Shown here piece by piece: positions 1-10,400 of a stretch of DNA of 64,000 nucleotides (its first letter is position 1; each line of letters starts with the position of its first letter). The translations under genes were made by a program, and so were the position numbers. This DNA is from Oikopleura dioica (taxonomy: Eukaryota > Chordata > Appendicularia > Copelata > Oikopleuridae): assembly GCA_907165135.1 (NCBI GenBank), contig OU015568.1, positions 9,370,501 through 9,434,500 on the forward strand, written 5' to 3'. The notes under the pieces were generated by a model that was not told where the DNA came from, ran no database searches, and worked only from the letters and a program-made list of their open reading frames with translations.

Positions 1-230
1 GATTTTAATCCTAGGTTACAGGGAATATGAGTCTGTCAGACTTAAAAACACCGGTACAGCTCCGGCTTGAAAGCGAGAGAATTCGTTCTAGATAGGCCGG
101 GTAACTTGTTTTTCCCCGCTCGCGATGTAGCTCACTCTGAAATTCTTGCTCTTAGGTGAGTTCCTCGGGTGATTTTTTAAGTTATAAAGTTGTTTTTTTT
201 TCAAGCTCCGAGGAAAGAGAAAACGAGAAA

Positions 231-805
231 ATGCCCCCTCACCAGCCAGAAAAGATCAATTCTCTCTCCGACTCGGATGAATCTGATGTTGAAATGATGC
301 ACCCGCTTTTGGCTGCTGCTAATCGACAGAACCAGGAGGTTCTCGAGGAGGACGAAGAAGTCCATGAAGAGATGGAACTAGATTGGGAGCAACTCACTGA
401 TGTTGAAGACGATGACGAGTGGGAGGATATGGATGACGAAGATGAGGGAGATGCCGACGAGAATGCATATGATGAAGGAGAAGAGGAGGAAAATGATGGC
501 GACGAGGACGAAATGGATGAAGAAAGTGAAGAGGAAGAAGAAGAGGAGGATCCTGAAGGGAGAGAGCGGAGCCGGAGGTGCTTAAGGTTGTGTTTCAATT
601 TAGTTTTTTTTTCAGAAATTTTTACTGAACGTTCAGCAACGTTCTTAACTTTTCTGCGATCTTGGAGAATCAGATGCGTTCGATTCAAGAACGCTGCCAA
701 GAGCTCGGCGAAATTCTCCACCGCCCTGACTACGACTCCGACGAGAGCTACAGCGAAGACGAAAGTGAAGATGAAATTGTTGCGAATCCAGAATTCTCAA
801 CTTGA
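231..805 (+). CDS. Small acidic protein, two exons, function unknown
   Basis: The ATG at 231 follows a T-rich tract ending in AAG, a possible cis or spliced-leader acceptor. Exon 1 encodes a protein that becomes almost purely Asp/Glu from about residue 35 to 110. The open frame continues past the exon, but a better model splices at 577 (or 586) to the acceptor ending at 636. The new frame ends in another acidic stretch (DSDESYSEDESEDE) and stops at 803-805. The product is 171 or 174 aa. An AATAAA at 863-868 fits the 3' end. Acidic proteins of this kind are often histone chaperones or nucleolar factors, but no domain is recognisable here, so no function is assigned. The small intron is inferred from phase and composition. 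Confidence 0.6.
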
Positions 806-938
806 AAGTTTCAAGTTGAAACTAAGCTTTAGAATTTAGTCTTTTATCAGTCAGAATTCTTTAATAAAGCATTTATTGAAAGTCAAAATGAACAGTTGTT
901 TAATTCTCTTTACATGTTGTGGGTCGTTGAGTGATTCC

Positions 939-1886
939 TTATATCTGATAATCAGGTGGCGGGTTAGTTATGTTACTGGGAACTTCTTTTGAATTGGAGA
1001 AGTGGCTTTCGGAATCGAAACTGGCTCTTCTGGGAATATACCCAAGCTCGTCCCTTCTGCTTTTTTTCGAAGTGGCGTTGAGATAACACGCCAGGACGAC
1101 AATAGACATAGCAAAAGCGACGATAATTATGTACAATAAGATTTTGGGGATATCGCTGTTGCAAGATTTTAGATTTAAAAGAATTGACGGTCTGACAAAT
1201 TATCTTTCATCAATCTCGCTTCTCCTCTCTGATAAATAAATCAACAATAAATTCTTAAAATGTCGACATATAAATCTATAATACACAGTAATGGCGTTGC
1301 ATCTAAAATCTTGTACCCTTGACAATACTCCTTTTCAGCTGTCAAACAAAACTCTTTCGAGCGGCCGACTTGATCCTCCGCGAATTGCTAAAACATTAAC
1401 TTATTTTTGGCGAGCTAAAAAAAGCGGTTTATAGACATCGCAGCTTAAATTAAGTTAAACTGTGCTCTTATTGCATTAGTTAGGAAGCCCTTTCCTTGAC
1501 AAAATTGAAAGTACTATGATTTGTCCAAGTCGTTTTTTTTCGGAATTTCGATTTGTTAAAATATAATTACAAAAATTAAAATTATTTCCTCCGCTAAAAA
1601 ATTCGAACTCACCTTTATAGGTAAATCTTCCTCGCTTATACTGGAATCGTCCTGTATCTGAAAAAAGTCTTTAAAAATATTCCTGCCGCTGTTGCCTTCC
1701 ATGCGAGGCGGAATATGCCTCGCTGATGGAATGCGTTCACAACAGCAGCAGAAAAATGGATGATCCGATTTAGAAATTAATTTTAATGTCCGAGTGGGAT
1801 ACTCTCAAGGATCTTAGTAGACTACTTACTGCATCCATTATGATCGTGCGTCCATCCAAAGATAATTCAATTGCTGTTTTTGAGCC
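939..1886 (-). CDS. Single-pass membrane protein with cytoplasmic PPxY tail (5' end not found)
   Basis: Four minus-strand exons join in phase: about 1886-1830 (donor GTAAGT), 1657-1613 (donor GTGAGT), 1387-1317 (donor GTACAA) and 1191-939, ending at a stop. The product has an ectodomain with at least two cysteines (CLTAEKEYC and SCNS), one hydrophobic helix (LLYIIIVAFAMSIVVLACYL), a basic stop-transfer (KKSRR) and a tail ending NPPPDYQI. PPDY is a PPxY motif, the usual ligand of WW domains such as those of Nedd4-type ubiquitin ligases. The first exon with start codon and signal peptide is unresolved; an ATG at about 1955 opens a hydrophobic stretch but is out of frame. The family is not recognised. 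The last exon is the most certain part. Confidence 0.5.
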
Positions 1887-2518
1887 CTTTAGTTGGTTCA
1901 ACAGTATTTGTTAATTTTGAGAAGTCGAGATATAAAACAACATAAAAACATATCTTTAACATCTGATCAATATGCTAATATATTGGCGATGCCAATATCT
2001 ATTTTTGCCACAGAGAAGGTCTTTTAATAGTTTTATAAGTCTACTGCGTCCCTTAATTGATGTGTTGCCCAATGTCCCGATTTCTTACTGTAAATATGAA
2101 ATGATTGTTCTTTGATAAATTAATCAAATGCCTTCCTGAACCTTTTTCTTCGAATTAAGCTCGGAAGAACTCTTCTCTTCAATAATTTCTTAGGACGAGT
2201 CAGGAATCAAAAGAACAAGAGAAAGTGAAAGCTCGTCCTTTTCTAATCCGTTTAGGTAGCCGCGGCGAAAAAATAACCGCCAGAGCTGCGCGCCATCTGG
2301 CGAGATTGTCATAACTCACCTGATTCAATTATGCATTAAATTGTGGCTTCTCCACAAACATTTATGACTGTTGATTTCCCGCGGTTTCGCCAGATATAAA
2401 ATTTATAGTTATTTACAACAAAGAACGCGTTTCATCAACTTTCAAGTGCTCTTTTGTCTCGCTCAAAATTCCTTTCATGTGTTATTCACTGAACTTTTTT
2501 CAATTTTTTGATGGTGTT
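1887..2518. other. Intergenic stretch upstream of DDX1
   Basis: No open reading frame here has coding character. It must hold the missing 5' exon or promoter of the minus-strand membrane protein gene and the promoter of DDX1. No TATA box is evident near the DDX1 start. Confidence 0.4.
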
Positions 2519-2527
2519 TTTTAGAGA
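2519..2527 (+). promoter_or_regulatory. Candidate 3' splice (spliced-leader) acceptor before DDX1 ATG
   Basis: A T-rich tract ends in TTTTTTAG only 3 bases before the DDX1 start codon. In larvaceans such sites commonly receive a trans-spliced leader. A cis 5'UTR intron is the alternative. Only the acceptor is visible in the sequence. Confidence 0.4.
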
Positions 2528-5500
2528 ATGTCTTCGGCTTTTGCCGAACTTGGCGTTTGTGATGAGATCGTGCAAGGCCTCTACAAGATTGGATGGGCCC
2601 TTCCTACGGATATTCAAGCAGAAGCTGTTCCATTGATTCTTGGAGGAGGAGATGTTCTCATGGCGGCCGAAACAGGATCTGGCAAGACTGGAGCGTTCTG
2701 TCTCCCAGTCATTCAAATCGTGAACGAGACAAAGCAAGAGTCTGGCAAGCCACAAATAAAACGCTCCAAGCCTGCGGGGTCAGTGTCCTGCAAATTGAGC
2801 ATGGAAGAGCGATCGGATATCGTGGCCGTTTCGCCCGACGGATTGCAAATGCAGTGCCGTGATTTCCGACTGTGGGGCGGTTGCCGATCGACTTGGGCGA
2901 CTAAAGAAAACGCTGTTGCTTTTTACGAAGTGACATGCACCGACGAGGGATTGTCGAGATTCGGCTTTGGGACGATCACATGCGACTTGAACCTGGGAAC
3001 GTGCCCTGAAGGTTTTGGCTTCGGCGGTACTGGAAAGAAATCCAATCGCCGACAATTTGACAGTTATGGGGAGCCCTTCGGACAAGGAGACATTATCGGT
3101 TGCTTGATAGATCGACAGAGGAACGAAATCAAGTATTTTAAAAATGGACGAGACCTTGGCGTCGCTTTTCAAATCCCGAATTCGATGAATAAAGAGCCGC
3201 TTTATGCCATTTGCTGCTTGAAAAACGCAGAAGTGGCAGTCAATTACGATGGCCCTTTCAAGCACCCTCCAGGGGGGAATTTCACTGCGTATGGGAAGAT
3301 GGATGCTTCAGTTAGATTCGCTGCTGGAGCAGGACCTTCCGTCAAAACTGGTAATACAAAGGGCCTTCCTATGGCGATCATTCTTGAACCTTCCCGTGAG
3401 CTCGCCCAGCAGACTGAACAATGCATTGAAGACTTCTCTCAGTATCTTCCCTCTCCGTCTGTAAATTCAGTCTGCCTCGTCGGAGGCGGCGACTCGAGAT
3501 ACCAAAAGCAAATCGTTGAAGAAGGCGTCGACATCGTGGTTGGAACGCCCGGTCGATTGGAAGACTTTATTAATTCAGGCGTATTGAAACTGGACAACGT
3601 CAGGTTCTTGATCGTGGACGAGTGCGACGCGCTTCTCGCGCAGAATCAACAGCGACTCATCGAAAATATCCATCGAAAATGTCCTCACATCTCGCCCGAA
3701 GGTCGTCGTTTGCAGATGGTTGTCTGCTCAGCAACGCTGCACAATTTCAATGTAAAGAAACTGGCGCAGAAATTGATGAGCTTCCCGACTTGGGTAGATT
3801 TGAAAGGCGAAGGTAAGTTCATTTAGAAAAATTCTGCTTATAACTAACATTTTCATTCAGATTCTGTGCCGGATACAGTACATCACTGTGTGGCATTAGT
3901 TGATCCGACAGAAGATCGCTCCTGGTTTGATTTGTATCGAAACAAAAAGGTTTAGTTCTTGAGCACGCGATTAGCCGATGATCTACTTTTCTTCTTTAGG
4001 GAATTATCACAGACAGGGTGCATCAATCCGACCAAGTCTCGAATGCCGGCCAAAACTGCTCTGACGAAAGCGTTTCAGAAGGGATTAAAAAGCTCAAGGG
4101 CGAGTACGTCGTTAGAATTATCAAAGTAAGAGTTTCTTGCAGCAGAAAATAGTTTCAAATTCTCTTTCAAGGCGCATAAAATGGAGAAAGCGATAATTTT
4201 CTGCCGAACAAAATTGGATTGCGACAATTTGGAGCGACTCTTCATCAATAATTACGGCGGCGGGCCCTATTCCAAGGGAAACTCTGATTTCTCCTGCGTC
4301 TGCCTTCATTCAGATAGAAAACCCAATGAAAGAAAGGCGAATCTTGAGCGATTCAAGAGAGATGAAGTTAGGTTTCTTATTTGCACGGATGTTGCTGCTC
4401 GAGGAATCGACGTCAAGGTAAAATTTTTCATATAAAATATCGAGTACATCAAGGGGAATCTATGGAGATCGCTGGATGCCTGAAAGCGTTCTGAGAGATT
4501 TGAATGATTCTCGATGTGGTTTATAAACAGCTAGTTTAAATTCTGGTTCAAAAAGTTCACATCATTTTTGTAGGGCGTGCCTTATGTAATCAACGTAACA
4601 ATGCCTGACGACAAAGCGAATTACCTCCACCGGGGGATTGGAAGGTGAGTCGGCCACCCAGACCAGATTTTTAAAAATGATAACAGCTGGAGCGTTCTCT
4701 CAGCACAACGCGGCTTATCAATCATCGCCCAGGGGAGCAAGTGACTGTAATCAGCATAGGAAATCGGTACTGTGCAGGGCAAAAGGGCCGCATTCGCAAA
4801 TAAAAATCTGTTTTCAATGGAGCCTCCTTTCTCTAATCCGTCGTACCAAGAGATAAAAACTGCAGTTGCTGCCACTTACAGTCGATGTTCTTCTTCTCCT
4901 CCGGTCTTGTATAGTATCACATCAGGGCAACGAGCTCATAGCGCAAATTTTTGGCTTTGGCAAGGAAAAAATACTAATTATAATATGTATTCTTCTCAAA
5001 ACAAAATATATAGAACCTCTTTCGTTCTATCGTGTGTACATAAATCTTGTAAAGCAAGCTATGTTTTCAAATGTTTAAATAATGATCTACTGATTGAATT
5101 CACTCAAGATTGTGGTGGTAAAAAACCTCGCCCTAAAAAACGCTATAAATTTAACTATTCTCATCCCGACTTCGCCAATGTAAATAATTATCAATTTGTA
5201 AAAATTAAAACTAAACATTCTGATCATTGTCCAAAAAGTCCATACCAATCATTGAAAAATATTTTCCGAGCTGAAAATACCAAACAATCTCTGTACTATT
5301 CGAAGGATCAAACTGATCTGACTTATTTTAGTTCTGAAATTTCTAAAATTTCTTCTCAGCGTTTACGCGGAGTTATTGATCTTACCCGGGAGAGTTGGAG
5401 TATTCAAAAAAAACTTTCGCAGCGAAAAGTGAATTGCAATGAAATTCCATTCGCTTATCGTACAATACCAATGTTTCCCGAGGATTTATCTTCATTTTTA

Positions 5501-7351
5501 AATCAAAGCGATATTCAAGAGCCATATCTTCAATATCAGTCTCCATCCATAACTGTATTTTATCTAGAGCGAGATCTTGAGCGCTTAGATATTGGCACTA
5601 GAATGTTAAATGGTCAAAGTTCAGTAATGCCCCTCGGCTGCGATGCAACCTTCAAAATTTGTCGATCTTTGAAATATTATCAACTCCTGACTATTTGTGA
5701 GTTTTGTCAAGATCCTGATGATCAGACAAAATATTTATCTGTTCCACTGATTTCCTGTCTGATGGTAGACAAATCCTATGAATGTTACGTTGAGTTTTTG
5801 ACTTATCTGAAAAATACCTTCTTCTCTCGTTTTGGTTATGAGTTAAAAATCCCTAAAGTAATTGCCGATATGGAAGTCAATATCTTTAAAAGCTTTTATG
5901 ATGTTTTCCAAAGTGAGTGTACTTGGTGTCATTTTCATTGCTTGCAAGCATGGCAGCGTAAGCTGAAATGTTTGACTAGGTCAAAACTTTGTAAGAATTC
6001 TACTGTAAAAAAAGCTTGGGATATCTGTAAAGGTCTTCCATTCATTCCGCGCCATTTGCTAAAATGTGCTTTTGATGAGCTTAGAACCTTTTGTGAACAA
6101 CAAGAGGGGGTAACGCGAAAAAGTCTTTTGCTTTTTTGCGATTATCTTGATGTAATTAGATATTTTTAATTCATTAATTTAAATTTTATTAGGAACAATA
6201 CTGGGAGAGTCAATCGAAGTGGAATCATTTTGAGCGCATTATGGTTGGTGATTATTGCCTAACCAACAATATGTGTGAAGTGAGTTTTGAAGCAATTATT
6301 ATTTTATAAAATCTAAGGCCTATCACTCATCGTTGCACGACAAAAATGTGAGAGGCCGTAATTCCCTTCGAAGATGTGTTGAGACAATTTGGCAATTCAA
6401 AGTCAAAAACCTGAATCGAGTCTGCAACAATCAGTTACGTCGGCGAAAGAAGAAAGTTGCAAAAAGACACTATTGTCTTCGAAGATTGTTAGATTTGATT
6501 TTGGAACAGGAAGACGATTGGCTAGAAAGGTTTTTGTTTTGAGAAATCATTTAAATATTTTAAATAATTTAGCAATATTCTCAAAATCTGCTCTCAATTT
6601 GCTGACTTGGAAACAGATCTCATCGAATTTCCTTCAAAATATTGCGATCTTTGAATGTATAAATGTATATATCATATTTCAAATGTTGAAATATATCATC
6701 AAATTTCCAAATTCGAGTCAGTGTTCTCTTTGGCCGATGCAGATCTATATCACTCAGCAGGTAGCATTTGGCATTGTTGGTCTTTGAAGCTCCGAGCTGC
6801 TCATGCAGCTGTTATCATTTTTAAAAATCGGGTCTGGGTGGCCGACTCACCTTCCGATACCTCCCTCCACCGTATCGGCCGCGTTGGCCGCGCCGATTGT
6901 ATGGGCCTAGCAATCTCCCTCGTGGCCAAACAAAGAGAGAAGGTTTGGTATCACTCCAATTGTAGGACCCGGGGAAACGGCTGCTTCAACACAAACGACA
7001 TCAAACACGGTGGATGTACGATTTGGTACAACGAGATGGCACTTTTGGGCGAAGTAGAAGATCATTTGAAAGGTAAAAATAATATTATGGGAGTGCACTG
7101 GTTTTTGCAGAGTTGGATGTTTGAATTAAGACACGATTGAACACATTGACCCAAAAACGATGTTAGTTCCAGTGAACGAGTTCGACGGAAAAGTCGTTTA
7201 TGGAAGGAAGAACATCGAGGGCTCCAACAACATCCTGACTGGGCACTACCGCGAGCTACTTCCTACGCTAAACGAGCTGAAGCGATTAGAAAAAAGTGCG
7301 CAGGGCTCGTTCATTGAACTCTGCACTCGTGGAACAAATATTTTTGCGTAG
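2528..7351 (+). CDS. DDX1: ATP-dependent RNA helicase DDX1, interrupted by a MULE
   Basis: DEAD-box helicase that acts in RNA processing, tRNA ligase complex activity and RNA-DNA hybrid unwinding. Exons: 2528-3812, 3861-3949, 4000-4125, 4172-4417, 4574-4631 continuing at 6872-7072, and 7131-7351. Without the transposon the product is 741 aa, matching the usual DDX1 length of about 740. Visible features are Walker [12 protein letters not shown], the SPRY insertion between motifs I and Ia that is diagnostic of DDX1 (about residues 80-255), Ia (EPSRELAQQ), GTPGRL, motif II as DECD, SAT, and [10 protein letters not shown]. Motif VI ([10 protein letters not shown]) is split inside its CAC CGT codons by a 2232-bp element plus an 8-bp duplication. 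In this haplotype the unspliced frame enters the element, reads HRGIGR and meets a strong splice donor, so normal DDX1 is probably not made from it. Confidence 0.92.
4632..4689 (+). repeat. MULE left terminal inverted repeat
   Basis: 58 bp starting directly after the 8-bp target duplication. Its core, GGAAGGTGAGTCGGCCACCC at 4640-4659, contains a consensus 5' splice site (AAG|GTGAGT, donor at 4645) in the DDX1 sense orientation. Confidence 0.95.
4817..6542 (+). CDS. MULE transposase
   Basis: Catalyses cut-and-paste movement of the surrounding element. Exons 4817-6151, 6193-6279 and 6318-6542 join in phase through 41-bp and 38-bp GT-AG introns, giving about 548 aa. The first ATG in frame is 4817; the frame is open further upstream only from a GTG. 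The N-terminus has a Cys/His zinc-finger-like part ([14 protein letters not shown], then KHSDHCP) resembling the FLYWCH/WRKY-type DNA-binding domains of MULEs. The DDE core is visible as GCDATFK (first Asp), [11 protein letters not shown] (second Asp), [13 protein letters not shown], and [12 protein letters not shown] (likely Glu) followed by LTNNMCEAYHSSL, the typical TNNxxE motif. All key residues are present and the frame is unbroken, so the enzyme could be active. Confidence 0.88.
6543..6805. other. MULE 3' spacer
   Basis: AT-rich DNA between the transposase stop and the right inverted repeat. The reading frame that includes the right repeat is open from 6655 into DDX1, in phase with its downstream exon, but has no family similarity upstream of DDX1. 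No other gene is visible. Confidence 0.5.
6806..6863 (-). repeat. MULE right terminal inverted repeat
   Basis: Reverse complement of the left end, differing at four positions (2, 5, 8 and 34 from the tip). It is followed directly by the second CCTCCACC copy at 6864-6871. Confidence 0.95.
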
Positions 7352-7473
7352 TCCTTGTTGTTGTCATTTTCTTCATTTGCGACATTTAACTGTACTGTTA
7401 CTGATGGTAGATTAATTTTAAGTTCACACTTAACAGATAGAAAGTTCAATTATCCAAGTAACAAGTCAACCCT

Positions 7474-7482
7474 TTTTTTCAG
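7474..7482 (+). promoter_or_regulatory. Candidate spliced-leader acceptor before ADPGK
   Basis: TTTTTTTCAG lies 12 bases before the ADPGK ATG (7495) and 131 bases after the DDX1 stop. It could receive a trans-spliced leader or close a 5'UTR intron. The gap is wider than is typical between genes of a larvacean operon. Confidence 0.4.
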
Positions 7483-7494
7483 AATTTTAGTCAA

Positions 7495-10400
7495 ATGGGA
7501 GAATCGAAATCGACTCACTCAACAAGAAAAGACTCTTCCTTTCTTGGAAAGTCTTTCAAGAAATTCTCTCTTGGGGCGATTGTTGTCCTCTCCATCGCCG
7601 TTGGAATTCAGCTCTATCTTGGAACAAGAGTAACGAATGACGATGCAGTGCGACAGGAGAATATTCTAAAAGGACTTGAAGCGATTGAGAGAAGTTTTAC
7701 GCTTCGATCTCCAGCTCCGTCGGTTTTTGTTGGATTCGGAAGCTGCGTTGACGTTTTCGCGAAAGCGATTCCGTTGTTCAAAAAGCTTGGCTTCGCGGAA
7801 CCAAATGTGGAAAAAGAACATGGTGTTCTCAGGAACGCGGTTCAAAAATGACTCTATTGACTGTAACTTAGATATAGAATCAGAATTCTCTGAAGTGAAT
7901 GACTTAGATTTACAGTTGGGTGGTTTTTCGATCGCGATAAAACAGAAAACAATCAGATCTTATGGAAGAATTCATGTTTTATTTCAAGAAAGGCGCAGCA
8001 GCAGAAAGATACGTATCAGACAGGGAACTTTTCGATAAACTAACAGAAACGGCGAAGCAGTCAGATGATGTCAAAATTGCGTTAGGTAACGATTACTTCT
8101 AAGATACAAAAGCATACGAAGCCTTCTGGCTTCAAAAAATCGTATTTACAAAAACTGGAACTGTTGAACCTTCTAATTCTCCGCGATAGAAAGCGTCAAA
8201 CCTTTTAAATTCTTTCTCGCCGAGAAATTCGATGAATTTTTCGCGTTTTCTCCTTCCATTCCCAGTTCGTATTTCTTCCTCGGCGGTAGGGGGCTCTTGT
8301 TATCACCAGTTATCACTCTTCGGATTGCCCTCGTGATTTTCTTCTTTCTGAGTTTTTCTTCCTCGCTGAGTGGGACCTTTACGATTTTTGGACTGCTCAT
8401 GGTGCTAGAATTCAACTCCATCCTTTTATTTTTCGACGCTAATTTTTATCGACTTTTTATTTTGGAAAATTTGGATCGAGGTTGATTTTATGCGGCGCGA
8501 GCAGCGCTCCACTCCCGGTGGCGCTGCTCCCTGCTCAGCTGGACGCCGACAGTAACAAAGCGGGGGCTTCTGTTTCTACCTTATCAACCTCGCAGATTTT
8601 GCGGCGCCGATAATTATCGTTTTAGGCGGAAATGCGCCTGTCATCGCTCAACGAATCGCGAAAAACGGCGGAAACGTCGTTTTAGGTGCGCAGAATGCAG
8701 CTGACCTACCAATCGATTCAAGGGTCGTTCCGTCAGGTAAAACGGGAACCAGGGTTGCTTTTGTTAACAAATTATATTTTTTGAAAATATATTGATATTT
8801 TATTGTTTCGACATAGTAATCCTCAATGTAAAAAGATATTTTTTCTAAAGAATAAGAACTTATTAATAAAAACTTCTTCAAATTTCAGCTATATTTGCAA
8901 TACATAAATGATTAAATTTGAGTTCCCAGGAGATTGGGAAATCATTTTTTATTTTGTAAAATTGAGCGGTTTTCCGGTCGTGGCTGGATCCGGACAGAAA
9001 GTCAATTATCAGATCAATGTTTAGCTCAATCGGAAGTATTGTTTTTCATAAGCATAAAATCGCTTCAATTACCGGAAGTCGATTTTGAATACTTCCCACA
9101 ATCCTCAATACAATACTATCCGTTCGAACGGCTAGGTATTGCGTTGATGATATAATTTTTATGGATTGATTTGGCATAATTATTCTTTTAAACTTGTATT
9201 AAAATGCGTAGATTCAAGAACTTTCTGGAAGATATTCTCGATCGTTAACTTTTTATTAGGCCCCTTTGTGGACTCGAGCGACATTCACTTGATCTTAGAA
9301 TATGACAAGGATGAGAAGTTTGAAGAATCTTCCGCTAGCCGTGCGAATCGGTTCATCGTTCATTCTGATAGGTAACATTTTCTAACGACATTTAGCCATG
9401 ATTCAAAATGCAAGCTGCATTATGCAACAGAAGCTTCCTTCGATAGCGATTATATCTATCAAGTAATGGTTTTTTATTGGTCGAAATCGATAAGATATTT
9501 TGAGGATGGCCAATCAGACGGCTTGATGAATATATTCATTATCCACTGAAGCAATTGTAGGATCTCAGTATTTTTCCACTAAATTCTTAAAATAATCATC
9601 GATTGTTTATTTATTTCTGACCTAGATTCCTCACCATGTGTTTTTAGGTACAATCCTGTCCTGGCAGGACTTCAAAGCTTCAGGAAAGCACTGGATGAGA
9701 GAAATTCTCCACCAGAAGGGCTCGTTATAGGAGGCCTGCAGATGATGGGTACGTAATAATGTTCGATTTCCGAATAAATCAGCGAAACAAAATACGTAAA
9801 TTGAGAGGCTCTCAATTTGAAAGGAGGATTCCCTCCTTGAGTTTTTATTGAAAAAGATTCTTCTTTCGAGATCGTATCTTTATCAAATAGAATCTTAGGA
9901 AAATATGAGTCTCGCACAGTATATTATATGCCATGTGTGCGTTATGTAAGAACGCTTTCCACAGTTATAAATTTTGATTTTTGACATAAGTTTTGATAAA
10001 TATAGACTTCTTAATTGTTGCTGCAGAAATTCTCAATAAAGATTTCTTTAAATCTTTTTTAACTGCGTATCTAACTAGAATCCATTCTTCTAAATTAAAT
10101 GACTAGAAGAAGAACTCTTTTTCATAATAATGATTTGGTGCAACCATTAAACTCGTTTATCCAAAAGTAAAACTAATTTCTGGCGTCAATTTCCGCTTCT
10201 CCTTTTGATCTTGTCTTGATTCTCCCGTTTAGAGGGCTACGAATATCCAGAAAGGAAACGCGAAGAGCACTTTTCGTCGATCAAAGAGCTTCTTTCGAAA
10301 GTGGACGAGAGGACCAGGATCCATTTCGAGCTCGCATCATTCGTCGACGAGGAAATTCTTCAGAACATCAAAGAAAGCGTGATTCCATTTTCGGACTCGA

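Larger units (their letters stand above)
4632..6863 (+). mobile_element. Autonomous Mutator-like (MULE) DNA transposon inside DDX1
   Basis: A 2232-bp element with 58-bp terminal inverted repeats that agree at 54 of 58 positions. It is flanked on both sides by the direct repeat CCTCCACC, at 4624-4631 and 6864-6871. It carries one three-exon transposase gene with MULE motifs. Removing the element and one copy of the duplication restores an uninterrupted DDX1 motif VI, so the boundaries are exact. The intact duplication, near-identical ends and intact transposase indicate a recent insertion. The 8-bp duplication is slightly short for MULEs (usually 8-11 bp) and is also the hAT length, but the transposase decides for MULE. 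Confidence 0.93.

Noticed and set aside
7352-7494. DDX1-ADPGK operon
   Set aside because: The acceptor before ADPGK allows trans-splicing, but the gap of about 130 bp is long for a larvacean operon, so it is not claimed.
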